DNA of 64,000 nt, taken from the NCBI RefSeq assembly GCF_015706575.1, contig NW_024037054.1:930001-994000 (forward strand). Reading direction: 5' to 3'. This document shows, piece by piece, positions 10,187-20,937 of the stretch. The stretch comes from Patiria miniata (Eukaryota; Echinodermata; Asteroidea; Valvatida; Asterinidae). Position 1 is the first letter of the stretch. Each line of letters starts with the position of its first letter. The notes beneath the pieces are model-generated. The model ran no database searches. It was not told where the DNA came from and was given only the letters and a program-made list of their open reading frames with translations. Position numbers and translations under genes: made by a program.

Positions 10187-11152
10187 TAGCCCGACTGCGT
10201 CTGGCCGTACAGTACTATCGCAAGCTCTGTAGTACGGCCAGACGCCCGATGCTTCCACAGAGACTGAATTTTGTTGGCCGCCGATGTAGCGATTTTGCTA
10301 CATCTTTCGATCGCGATTATCTTTTCATCCAGGACACAAATTTCCAAAGTTAAGGTTCGTAGTCGTAGAGCAACTCATACCTTTTCGAAAAAAACGTTGT
10401 TTGGTCTCAATATTTTCATCCATCTGGCCACAAGACGAATTTCAGTCATCAGATTCCACAAATATCGTCCCCCATGCGATCCCTCATGTACGGTGGCCCA
10501 CAACTGTCACGGCAAAAGCAAAAGCGCCACGGCAAGCGCAAAAGCGCCGCGGCAAGCGCAACAGCACCGCGGCAAGCGCAACAGCGCCACGGCAAGCGCA
10601 AAAGCGCCACGGCAAAAGAAAAAGCGCCGCGGCAAAAGAAAAAGCGCCGCGGCAAAACAAAAAGCGCCGCGGCAAAAGAAAAAGCGCCACGGCAAAACAA
10701 AAAGCGCCGCGGCAAGCGCAAAAGCGCCACGGCAAGCGCAAAAGCGCCACTACGTCCAAAAACACGAAGTCATACGTCACAGACTGTTTATGCATATTCA
10801 TGAGTTTGTGCGGGCGCGCCTGCATATTGCATACATTACAGCGCGGCCGCCATTTTGAAATCGCATGGGGGACGATATTTGTGGAATCTGATGACTGAAA
10901 TTCGTCTTGTGGCCAGATGGATGAAAATATTGAGACCAAACAACGTTTTTTCGAAAAGGTATGAGTTGCTCTACGACTACGAACCTTAACTTTGGAAATT
11001 TGTGTCCTGGATGAAAAGATAATCGCGATCGAAAGATGTAGCAAAATCGCTACATCGGCGGCCAACAAAATTCAGTCTCTGTGGAAGCATCGGGCGTCTG
11101 GTCGTACTACAGAGCTTGCGATAGTACTGTACGGCCAGACGCAGTCGGGCTA
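10187..11152. mobile_element. TAG...CTA foldback element with 9-bp target duplication
   Basis: It starts TAGCCCGACTGCG, ends with the reverse complement CGCAGTCGGGCTA, and is flanked by GGGCAAAGC at 10178-10186 and 11153-11161. Long inverted arms (about 10187-10490 and 10858-11152) surround a 20-bp tandem array. The second copy of the host repeat has a single GGGCAAAGC at 46261-46269 (as GCTTTGCCC) without the insertion, which proves the boundaries. No transposase is encoded. Same family as 14028-20967. Confidence 0.92.
10501..10750. repeat. 20-bp GC-rich tandem array, about 12 copies
   Basis: Units such as CACGGCAAGCGCAAAAGCGC, with variants in which GCAAGCGC becomes GCAAAAGA. The period is not a multiple of three and the units carry no stop in any frame, so several frames on both strands stay open. 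The long Ala/Lys/Arg-rich frames here should not be called genes. Confidence 0.9.
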
Positions 11153-11514
11153 GGGCAAAGCATAGTTCCAATCCCGCTCCACACAACGGTATAAGTGTCC
11201 ACGCATTATCACTGTTAATACCGCGGTACCAGACAAAGTCTGGCAATGGTCAATCCCGCTCCAAACAACACGACAACACGGAACATGCGTGCATGATATC
11301 ACTCAGTTCAACAAAATGACCATGAATTCTCGGATCATCCGATTTTAATCCAATGGCTTCGAATAATTTAGTCCAGAGGTTTTGGCCGTATATCTGTAAC
11401 CACGCAAAATTAGTCAATTTCAAACCGTGCTTATACATGTAATAAGTATCAACATGGCTCTAAAAATACAAAAAAAGTATCCTGGTACCACTTGGAATAC
11501 TGACTCCTATTATA

Positions 11515-13587
11515 GGTTTTCTCGGTCAATTTCGGCAAATGAGCAGCCAATTTAACCACTACGCTATTCTATTTCGCGCGAAATCAAATGCTACTGAAAA
11601 GGGTCCTTCGATTTCGTTTTATGACCAGTCAAATGTACTGTTGCGTCATTCGATTTAACAAAATAATCATGCAATTTAACAATTCAACAAAGCAGCATTC
11701 AAATTCGCAGGAGCTTTTTGAGGCGTGTGTTTAGTCATTCAAATTCATTTTTGGGCAGTCATTTCTGGAATTTGCGCAATCTGAAAAACGCTTTGTTAAA
11801 TTTTTGTTTCCTTAAGAATGTTGAAGGCATAAATACGGTTCACTTTTTGGCACTTGAGTCACTTTGCCGATGTACTTCGAAGACGAGCTTTCGCTACAGT
11901 TTTACACGCATAATTATTTCTAGAAATGGCAGCTCGTGATCGCTACGCTAGAGTGGCCCAGGCAGATCGAGAAAGGTTGATTGAGGCCTTCGAGGGAAAC
12001 GAGCAAGACTACCTTCAGCTTGCGGTCAATTTGAACATCAACAAGTCCACAGCCAGATCAATTGTTGCAACATATTTGAGGACTGGAAGGCGAGAGACGC
12101 TGGCAAGAGGAGGAGCAACCCACAGCAAGATGGATGATGACATGCGAAACCATCTGCAAGGCATCCTTGACGCTAATCCCGTCTTGACACTTCAACAAAT
12201 GAAGGCTAGTTTGAGTGAGCATCTGCCAGAGAAGCCCCAGGTTTCTACTGCCACCATAGCCAGGGCCGTGGATGGGATGATGATTACACTGAAACTAGTG
12301 GAGGACGTCCCTGATGCAAGAAATTCCCCTGAAGTTCTTGATCAACGCGTGAGTGGTGAGTGGTTCCTGCAGCATGGTGTTCTGGCGCATCTAGTCTTCA
12401 TTGACGAGACAGGTTATAACGTCTGGACTCGACGCTCCCAGGGTAGAGCTCCACGAGGGATCGCTGCAAGACGAGTCGTCGACAGACAACGAGGGAGAAA
12501 TTGCAATGTCACCTTCGCTGTTTCTAGTGAAGTAGGCTTGGTGCACAACCGAATCGCATTCGAAACTGTGACGCGAGAGAGATTCGAGGAGTTTCTTGCG
12601 GACACAATTCAAGAGTGTGATGCAGTTTTCCCAGACGACGAACCCATTTACCTCATATACGACAATGCGAGGCCTCACGTGCGAGCCCAACTCCCTGAAG
12701 GTGCCAACCAAATGATCCAGCTCAAGCGCCTCCCTCCCTACTCCCCATTCCTGAACAGCACGGAGATGGCACACTCTGCATTCAAGGCTGCAGTTAAACG
12801 CATCCTTGGGTTACCTGAGTGGCAACAACGTGTCGGAGACAGACAGGCTGCCCAGCAAGCAGGAATGAACATGCAGCAGTGGAGGTGCGATCTCCTTCAA
12901 CAAGCAGCCATCCAGAGCGTTGATGTCATCACCCAAGTGAAGTGCATGCAGTGGTACAACCATACCCAAACATATATGCCAAGATGTCTGGCACGCCAAC
13001 AGATTGATGGTTGAGGAAGAAACAACATAAACAATAAAAAACCAGGAAAAACATAAAGAAACACCCCATTCAAACACAATACAAAATTAGGTCTTGGTCA
13101 GTTAACCAATAAAGATCCCCCCCCAAAAAAAAAGAATGAAGAAGAAAACAAAGAAGAAGAAAAAACCTCATTGGCCCCATGTAAAGTCTACGGAAGCATA
13201 AATAAAGAAAACAAGGTCTGCCTGAATTAAAGTGAAGATACGAAACAGTTGCCTAGTACAGTTTATCTGTTTATTCGTATTTCTTTAGTCGCACTTATTT
13301 GAATTCTCTTTAAGCGAAATTGATTGCCTCTTTACGAAATTGAAAAAAATTAAATCAGTAAAATCTCCAGTCGAACCAGCTTTGCTAAATTGAATGATGT
13401 CACGAAAAAGAATGACGATATGCTAAATTGAACACAGTGCTAAAGGAATTTGAATGCCTCAAAACGAAATTGAATGGCCGAATTCTGAATTTGAAACGCA
13501 GTAACAACTGGAGAGGCAAAATAGCTTCAATTCGAACGCACGAAAATTAAATTGGCTGCTCATTTGCCGAAATTGACCGAGAAAACC
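11515..13587 (+). mobile_element. Tc1/mariner-superfamily transposon, apparently complete
   Basis: A perfect 40-bp terminal inverted repeat (11515-11554 and 13548-13587, starting GGTTTTCTCGG) is flanked by TA on both sides, the TA target duplication of the IS630/Tc1/mariner superfamily. It carries one intact transposase gene. Both subterminal regions (11560-11810 and 13300-13540) contain many short AATTCAAAT / GAAATTGAATG-like motifs that may be transposase binding sites. The related copy at 45.9 kb lacks the insertion. Confidence 0.92.
11926..13014 (+). CDS. Tc1/mariner-like (IS630-type) transposase
   Basis: A full-length frame of 362 codons inside intact 40-bp terminal repeats. The first ~60 residues form a helix-turn-helix (LAVNLNINKSTARSIVATYL), and a second DNA-binding region follows to about residue 130. 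The catalytic domain shows FIDETGYN (Asp at residue 160), YDNARPH (Asp 246) and PPYSPFLNSTE (Glu 280), so all three acidic residues are present, with 33 residues between the second Asp and Glu by my count. It would cut and rejoin DNA at TA targets. The ATG at 11926 is the first in frame after stops. Full length and intact repeats suggest a recently active element, perhaps a lineage outside classical DD34E Tc1. Confidence 0.9.
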   Translation: MAARDRYARVAQADRERLIEAFEGNEQDYLQLAVNLNINKSTARSIVATYLRTGRRETLARGGATHSKMDDDMRNHLQGILDANPVLTLQQMKASLSEHLPEKPQVSTATIARAVDGMMITLKLVEDVPDARNSPEVLDQRVSGEWFLQHGVLAHLVFIDETGYNVWTRRSQGRAPRGIAARRVVDRQRGRNCNVTFAVSSEVGLVHNRIAFETVTRERFEEFLADTIQECDAVFPDDEPIYLIYDNARPHVRAQLPEGANQMIQLKRLPPYSPFLNSTEMAHSAFKAAVKRILGLPEWQQRVGDRQAAQQAGMNMQQWRCDLLQQAAIQSVDVITQVKCMQWYNHTQTYMPRCLARQQIDG

Positions 13588-14018
13588 TATATTAAAACAT
13601 TCATTCAGAACTTTGCATTCATTTGGATGGAAAAACGAAATCTGAAATCGCGCTTTCCATATCAAACATTGGAAACGCGGTTGGAAATAAAGTAACGAGG
13701 TTGCCTCATCCCATACCCAAAGGAGAACTGGAGAACACAAATCACTGAGGCAAGTCTACTGATTGGCGATTGAGGGCGCCATTCACGTTACACGGTGTGC
13801 CGTTTTATTTTTGTTAACGCGCTGTGCTTATTTTGATCCCGTAAAAGTTTTTACGACTTCGCGGTTCAAATATCGTCCTTCAACTTCATTTTACATTTGC
13901 AGCTGAAGAATGGGAACCAGGCAATGGAACTTTCATGGACAGAGCACCATTAAAGATTTATGTTCAAATGTAGACGGTACCTTTTAGCAGACACGGTGAG
14001 GGAAAATTTGCAAGTTTT
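13588..14018. other. End of host repeat, then unassigned non-coding DNA
   Basis: 13588-13650 continues the repeat seen at 45.8 kb. The rest holds no exon or RNA gene that I can identify. Confidence 0.5.
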
Positions 14019-14354
14019 GGTAGGGCCTAGCCCGACTGCATCTTGCCGTAAAGTACATGTACTATCGCAAGCTCTGTAGTACGGCCAGACCGCCAATGCT
14101 CCCCTAAACGCTGAACTCTGATGTAGCGATTTTGCTACCGATTTTGATCGAGATTATCTTCTCATCCAGGACAAAATTTTCCAAAGTTAAGGTTCCTAAT
14201 CGGTAGAGAAACTCATACCTTTTCGAAAAAAAGTTCTTTTGGTCCAAATATTTTCATCCATCTGGCCAAAAGACGACTTTCAGTCATCATCTTCCACAAA
14301 TATCGTTCCGAAAATGTCCTCCATGCGATTTCAAAATGGCGGCCGCGTTGTAAT

Positions 14355-14515
14355 GTGTGCATTATGCGGGCGTGCTTGGGCAACATTATGAATATGCATT
14401 GCATTTTATGGCGTTTGTCGGGTGCGCGGTGCGGCTGGCCATACAAACACGAGGTCATGAACTAAATAATGCATATTCATAACTTGCCCAAGCGCTCCCG
14501 CATAATGCATATATA
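14355..14515. repeat. Hairpin inside the left arm
   Basis: ATTATGCGGGCGTGCTTGGG at about 14371 and its imperfect reverse complement (CCCAAGCGCTCCCGCATAAT at about 14487) form a stem inside the left arm. Beyond it, 14515-14580 resumes the arm and matches 16385-16430 in reverse. Confidence 0.6.
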
Positions 14516-15276
14516 TTACAATCATTGATCTCCATATACACAGACTGGATAGGACATCGCGCCGTGTTTGTGCACGAATGCGCGGCCGAACAATGGCGGC
14601 GCGTTTACTGTCAGACGGGTAAACGCGCATTGTGCTTTCACTTTGTTTACTTTGGAAAATGGATTGTTTAGTGAAATTTTTCTTACAGGAGGGAGTTCAA
14701 GCACTCCTCCAAAACAATCTTTAAAAAACCCTGAACGATGAAGAGTTACCCTCCAAACAGTTTTTCCACACTTTCTTGATATACACTTTCTTATTATGCA
14801 TTTTCGAAATTATTTTTTTTTTAAATCCCCTCTCCTCCCAAAAACGATTGTAAGTAAATTGCCATTTCATCTTTGTCACATTGGTCATTAGAGTACACTG
14901 AATTACTCCATCAACGAAATGAATAATTGTATTAATAATATGCTGAAATGACATCATATTTTTAAACTGAACACTCACACGAGAAATTGTATGGAGATTC
15001 ATTCAAATGAGTGATATATTTATTAAGAAACCTGAACATAAACCAATTACAATCTAAAAGGTAAAAAAAACCTTAATTTTACAAAGTAATCAGTAAAAAC
15101 TTCTTCCCGTCCCTAGATTGATCAGGGAATGACATCGTTTACCTCTTTGTGATATTTTGTGAAAGGAGATGAATCACAAACCAAAATAGTACTATACTAA
15201 TTTTGTCAAAGAATAATTCAAGCTACGCACGGTCTTGCAATTAAATGTTTAGCTATACTTCTGAAAATAAATATAA

Positions 15277-15621
15277 TTACTTGTAAGTGTAATGGGAATC
15301 GTTTTTGTGAGCGAATATGACGGTGTTTATGGCTATAGCTAGTAATCTTATATAACGGCGTACACAACATAATTTCAAACCGTAAAAGTACTCATTACTT
15401 TCTTCACCATACAAACTGTCAATAATGTGACAGTCATCTTGGGAGCTTATAAAAAATACTTGCGTTGAACTCCACAACTTCTTTCCAAAACCAAAATCAA
15501 TCAATGTTAACAGTTCCACATCGTAAAAATTGATTAAGTCAAACGCTAAGATGCTTATCACATCGCATGTTCCATTCAGTGGATGATACAGTCGATTCCA
15601 TCCCTCCGTGAAGTTCTCCAT
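15277..15621 (-). CDS. Unrecognised open frame inside the foldback element
   Basis: 114 codons on the minus strand, non-repetitive and of mixed composition (for example FYDVELLTLIDFGFGKKLW, SSQDDCHIIDSLYGE), with an overlapping open frame upstream at 15539-15727. I recognise no family. It sits in the unique centre of the 14028-20967 element, where a transposase or captured gene fragment would be expected. It could also be chance. Confidence 0.3.
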   Translation of the reverse strand: MENFTEGWNRLYHPLNGTCDVISILAFDLINFYDVELLTLIDFGFGKKLWSSTQVFFISSQDDCHIIDSLYGEESNEYFYGLKLCCVRRYIRLLAIAINTVIFAHKNDSHYTYK

Positions 15622-16720
15622 TTTCGTCCGGCTCGGTCCTGCAGCTGGTGGTTTTTGCTATATGGCTTTGCTGAAGTTCTTTGTTTGATATGAAGGTCAA
15701 TCGGCCAGTTGTGCAGTAAGTTAGCATAAACCATCTCCTCGGTTTCTCTTTATAAAGAAAAGAATAGAAACATTTCGGTAGGCGTTAAGCCAAGGCAGAC
15801 ATAATTCAATCAGGTTTTGCATATAAAAGTTATTCGAATAAACTATCTTAAACAAGTCAACTTTTGTTCATTGCCATTGCCGGGTTAATCATGCACGTTT
15901 AGGCCTATGTCTTTTAAAGAAAAATGATGCCGACCACTGAGCATGACAGGCCTAGATCGCATGGAATTTGAACAGAATATCTCGCTAGCTACCACACAGG
16001 CCTCCATCCCCTCAAACTCACAGCGACATTAACGATATTATAATTTGCTTTGTCATTCCCGTGTTCATATTCCTCCATGCCGTGTTGTATAGGCCTCGTT
16101 AAAAAAAAACTTACTTGCGAATAATTGTCCTATTCTTCAACGCTCCTGACTTCCCGACTCCAGTAATATCTCATGCTGCGCACACCTTGACTATACTCTT
16201 CGTCGATTTTGATCAATTTAGATCAATTTAGATCTCTGTTTCTTTTATTCTTTCAAAAATGACAAAGAAACCGAAGAAAACCCAACTTAATTTTTTAATC
16301 CTCCGTTCGAAAGTGTACACAATTCGAAATGCGTATTTGTGTTCTTTACCCTTTTCAAAAAACGCGCGCGCGCGGACGCACGTTCGTACGCGATGTCCTA
16401 TCCAGTCTGTGTATATCATATGGAGATCAATGATTACAATGCAGCCGCCATTTTGAAATCGCATGGGGGAAAATTTTCGGGACGATTTTCGTGGGCGATG
16501 ATGACTGAATGTCAGCTTTTGGCCAGATGGATGAAGATTTTGGAATAAAGGAACGTTTTTTTTCGAAAAGGTATGAGTTCCTCTACGACTAGAAACCTTA
16601 ACTTTGGAAATTTCTGTCCTGGATGAAAAGATAATCTCGATCAAAATCGGTAGCAAAATCGCTAAATCACAGTTCATCGTTTAGGGGCGCATTGGCGGTC
16701 TGGCCGTACTACAGAGCTTG

Positions 16721-19430
16721 CTTACTTACTTCTTCCTTCCTTCCATGGAGTGCAGTCCTCAAAAGATGAGTATAATCGCACTGTGTGTGTGTGAATGCGT
16801 GCAGGTGCAGTATGTACAGATGTGCAGAGTAAAAAAGTGATGTATGTGGTTGACATCACTGATTGATCCCTTAGCGCAGACTTGAAGGCGTCAAGGGATG
16901 GAGATGCTGCAGGGTCCTTCTTAAGTGTGTTCCAGTAACGCCGTGTGCGAAGAAAGAAGGAGTTGGTATACGCTTGTGAGCTTGAGTATGGGCACTGGAA
17001 GCGAGACGCATGACCTCTGGTGGTAGTTGTGGATGGTACGATACGAGGTACTGGGACCATTTGATGTCGATCAAGTCAAACCGAATGCGGTACATCATTT
17101 CCAGCCCAGCTAAGTACCGTCTATCAGCTAGGGAACGCCAATGGAGATCTTTGATCGTGTCAGTAGCACTGCTTGACCAGTCATAGTCGCCTGTCACAAA
17201 TCTTGCTGAACTTGTTCCAGTTTTTACCCCTCAGCCGAGAGGCTCGAGGGGTATTGTCATCGCCTAGGGCAGCTCAGTTTCCGGATGATAACTTGAGTTA
17301 GAAATGTTGTTTGGGGTTTTAACTTCGGTAGGGGGTTGCCCTTGGGAGTAGGCAAGTTGGGATTAGTTTTGGGGTCAAAAGGTCAAAGGTCAAGGTCACC
17401 GTGGTGAGTTAAAGGTAAATGGTTTCCGGATGATAAATTGAGTTAGAAATGAGATTTTGATGTTTAACTTTGGTAGAGGGTTGCCCTTGGGAGTAGGCAA
17501 GTTGGGATTGGTTTTGGGGTCAAAGGTCAAGGTCACCGTGGTGATTTTAATGTAAATGGTTTCCGGATGATAACTTGAGTTAGAAATGAGATTTTGATGT
17601 CTAACTTTGGTTGGGGGTTGCCCTTGGGAGTAGGCAAGTTGGGATTGGTTTTGGGTTCAAAAGGTCAAAGGTCAAGGTCACCGTGGTGAGTTTAATGTAA
17701 ATGGTTTCCGGATGATAACTTGAGTTAGAAATGAGATTTTGATGTCTAACTTTGGTTGGGGGTTGCCCTTGGGAGTAGGCAAGTTGGGATTGGTTTGGGG
17801 GTCAAAAGGTCAAAGGTCAAGGTCACCGTGGTGAGTTAAAGGTAAATGGTTTCCGGATGATAACTTGAGTTAGAAATGAGATTTTGGTGTCTAACTTTGG
17901 TAGAGGATTGCCCTTGGGAGTAGGCAAGTTGGGTTTGGTTTTGGGGTCAAAAGGTCAAAGGTCAAGGTCACCATGGTGAGTTAAAGGTAAATGGTTTCCG
18001 GATGATAACTTGAGTTAGAAATGAGATTTTGATGTCTAACTTTGGTTGGGGGTTGCCCTTGGGAGTAGGCAAGTTGGGATTGGTTTTGGGGTCAAAAGGT
18101 CAAAGGTCAAGGTCACCGTGGTGAGTTAAAGGTAAATGGTTTCCGGATGATAACTTGAGTTAGAAATGAGATTTTGATGTCTAACTTTGGTAGGGGGTTG
18201 CCCTTGGGAGTAGGCAAGTTGGGATTGGTATTGGGATCAAAAGGTCAAAGGTCAAGGTCACCGTGGTGAGTTTAATGTAAATGGTTTCCGGATGATAACT
18301 TGAGTAAGAAATGAGATTTTGATGTCTAACTTTGGTAGGGGTTGCCCTTGGGAGTAGGCAAGTTGGGATTGGTTTTAGGGTCAAAAGGTCAAGGTCACCG
18401 TGGTGAGTTAAATGTAAATGGTTTCCGGATGATAACTTGAGTAAGAAATGAGATTTTGGTGTCTGACGTAGGTAGGGGGTTGCCCTTGGGTACAGGCAAG
18501 TTGGGATTGGTTTTGGGGTTCAAAGGTCAAGGTCACTGTGGTGAGTTAAATGTCAATGGTTCCAAATGATAACTTGAGTTAGAAATGAAATTTTGGTGTC
18601 TAACTTCGGTAGGGGGCTTCCCATTGGTACAGGCATGTTGAGACAGGTTCTGCGGTCAAAGGCCAAAGATCAAGGTCACCATGTTCAGTTAAAGGTTAAT
18701 GGTTTCCGGATGATAACTTGACTCTGGCTGAGGGGTTTCAACAGCAACGCTGTTATTTTTTTATGTTACGTTGAGTGTGGGGGTTCCATGATGTTGATGC
18801 ATATTCTACTATTGGTCTGACAAACATGGTGTAGCTACTTTTCTTGACCTTTCGGCTGCAATGACTGAGGTTGCGGCTCAAGAAGGCACGGGTAGAATTT
18901 GCCTTCTTGGTGACTGTATCTACGTGCATGTTGAAGTTTATCTTTGAGTCTATATGCACTCCTAGATATTTGGCCGAGTCTACGAGTTCCAATTCGTGCC
19001 CGTGGATGGTGTAGGTCGTTGTGATTGGAGTGCGTTTGTTGGTGATACGTAGGACTTGGCACTTAGTTGCGTTGAATTCCATGAGTCACTCAGTCTCCCA
19101 CTCTTGAACTGCATTCAGATCTTCTTGAAGGTAGGCACTGTCTACAGGTGATGAAATTCTTCTGTAGAGTACACTGTCATCTGCGAAGAGTCTGGTTGTA
19201 GAGTTGATGACGCGTTCTGGTAGGTCATTGATAACTATCAAGAATAACAGGGGTCCTAGGATGCTCCCTTGTGGTACACCAGATGTCACATTGGATTCAG
19301 AACTAGTCTGGCCTTCAAGGAGAACTTGTTGGGTGCGGTTACTAAGGAAGTCTGTTGTCCATTTCAGGATGTTTCCTCGGATGCCGTAGAACTGAGTTTT
19401 GAGAAGTAGACGACGATGGGATACCTTACT
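16721..19430 (-). pseudogene. LINE B: 5'-truncated CR1/Jockey-type retrotransposon, split by a satellite element
   Basis: On the minus strand the reading goes from RT box B/C (SGVPQGSILGPLLF, LFADDSVLY at 19086-19289) through the thumb region (NATKCQVLRIT, YLGVHIDSKI, 18753-19082). After the satellite insertion it continues into the C-terminal segment (RFVTGDYDW region, RRYLAGLEMMYRIRFDLIDI, 16871-17197) and a 3' end TAAGTAAG at 16721. Short 3' tandem tails are typical of CR1/L2-like LINEs. Box A and everything upstream are lost and frames are broken. It is dead. Confidence 0.85.
17220..18760. mobile_element. Satellite-bearing insertion inside LINE B, helentron-like
   Basis: Ten to eleven tandem copies of a 137-146-bp unit containing GGTCAAGGTCACCGTGGTGA and GGTTTCCGGATGATAACTTG. 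The array is bounded by short inverted repeats (CCCCTCAGCCGAGAG at about 17227; CTCTGGCTGAGGGG at 18722) and ends with a hairpin AACAGC-AAC-GCTGTT (18740-18754) next to a T run. It interrupts the LINE frame between codons for RNIK and LEQV. Non-autonomous helentrons are known to combine short inverted termini, a 3' hairpin, central tandem repeats and T-rich targets. The class is my inference. Confidence 0.7.
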
Positions 19431-19439
19431 TAGGTTGAT

Positions 19440-20937
19440 GGGAATAGAATAGGCTAAGCCTTTATAACCCCATATCCAATTTCTTTCCAGTAGGCATCAA
19501 GATGGGGAGCCCAAGATGGTTCTTAAACAGGTTTGTTGAGGTTGCATTCACCACATGTGATGGGAGGTTGTTCCATTCAGAAATAACTCGGATGGAAAAG
19601 AAGTTTTTTCTGCAGTTCAACCCTTTCTTTAATCCTGGTTTGTAGAGCTTTAGGTTGTGACCTCTGACTTGGAATGGGTTGTCGTGTCTCTGGAAGAGCT
19701 TGCTCTCCTCAATGCCTTCCAAGCCGTTTAGGATCTTATAAACCTCGATCAGGTCACCTCGTTGTCTTCTTGCTTCCAAACTGTACAGGTCCAACTCCAG
19801 TAATCTCTCTGTATAAGTTTTGTTTTTCAAGCTTGGAATGATCTTGGTTGCCCTGCGCAGTACCTTTTCTAACACCGTCACATCTTTCTTGAGACTTGGG
19901 CTCCATGCTTGGATACAATATTCAAGGTGTGGACGAATGTATGTCTTGTGAGGGTGGTGAAGCATTTTTTGTCGTAGTGTGTGAATGTCCTCTTGATTAT
20001 TCTTAAATTAGCCATTGCCTTACTTGCTGCTGTTGCACACTGCTTGCTGGTCTTACAGTCCTCTGTTATATAGACTCCTAGATCTTTCTCTTCACTGTCG
20101 TGAGGTTCATTGCCCAGATGATAAGATGTTCCCTTGTTGGTATTACCCATGTGCATACGCTTGCATTTACTTGCATTAAACCTCAGCAACCAGGTTTCGG
20201 ACCACTTATGAAGTGCGTTGAGATCTTCTTGGAGCGAGTGCTTGTCTCCTTCATCAATCATGTGCCTGTACAATTTGGTGTCATCTGCAAACAATCTTGC
20301 GTTTGATTTGACATTTTCTGGCAGATCATTTATACATACAAAACGAACAGGATGGGGCCCAGGACAGAGCCCTGGGGCACTCCACTTGCCACGCTGGTCC
20401 AGTCTGATTCCGCATCACCCACAGATACCTTTTGCACTCTTCCTGTCAGAAAATCCTGGATCCATGTCCCAACTTTGCCCTTCACTCCGTAAGCTTGTAA
20501 CTTGGACAACATCCTTCTGTGCGGGACAGAGTCAAAGGCTTTGGAGTAGTCAAGGTAAATAATGTCCACTCCGCCCCCTTCATCTAACATCCTGGTGACT
20601 TCTTCGAATGTCTCAAGCAGATTGGTGAGGCATGATCTTCCCTTCATAAAGCCGTGTTGATCTTTGGTTAACAAATCCAGACCTTCCACATGACTAAGGA
20701 CCCACTGCTTCACTATGGCTTCCATCATTTTACACGGCACTGAAGTTAAACTCACTGGCCTATCATTTCCGGGGCTCTTCTTGGCACCTTTCTTATAAAT
20801 GGGAACAACTCTTGCACATTTCCAATCTCGTGGTAGCTTGCCCTCATCTAGCGATTTCCTGTAGATAATGCAGAGTGGACGTGCTAGTTCATCTGCACAT
20901 GCTCTTAGCACGTGTGGGTGGATACTGTCCGTGCCCA
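19440..20937 (-). pseudogene. LINE A: 5'-truncated CR1/Jockey-type reverse transcriptase
   Basis: The minus strand encodes RT in order: ARVVPIYKKGAKKSPGND, DQHGFMKGRSC, DIIYLDYSKAFDSVPH (box A), ASGVPQGSVLGP (box B), then after a frameshift near 20300 LFADDTKLY (box C), thumb LLRFNASKCKRMHMG, and after another frameshift near 19950 the C-terminal region RPHLEYCIQAWSP and VISEWNNLPSHVV. The 3' end is CCTAAGTAAG at about 19440, directly abutting LINE B. It is close to the copies at 23.5 and 28.5-30.2 kb. At least two frameshifts make it inactive. Confidence 0.88.

Larger units (their letters stand above)
9575..13650 (+). mobile_element. ~1.1-kb repeat element, copy 1, broken by two insertions
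   Basis: The host parts (9575-10186, 11153-11514, 13588-13650) match, in order and as reverse complement, the unbroken copy at 45820-46965. The gaps are exactly the foldback 10187-11152 and the transposon 11515-13587, so the second copy serves as an empty-site reference. The element itself has no recognisable protein. It contains a poly-C run near 10090 and the GGCC minisatellite at one end. Confidence 0.85.

Noticed and set aside
10885..10915. CTGATGACTGAAATTC, resembling a hammerhead core
   Set aside because: There is no room for stem II between CTGATGA and GAAA, and no pairing stem I or III.
10271..11068. Several 90-195-codon Ala/Lys/Arg- or Leu/Phe-rich proteins on both strands
   Set aside because: They are all frames of the 20-bp tandem array and of the foldback arms.
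12391..13079. Minus-strand frames of 60-127 codons inside the transposon
   Set aside because: Shadows of the intact plus-strand transposase.
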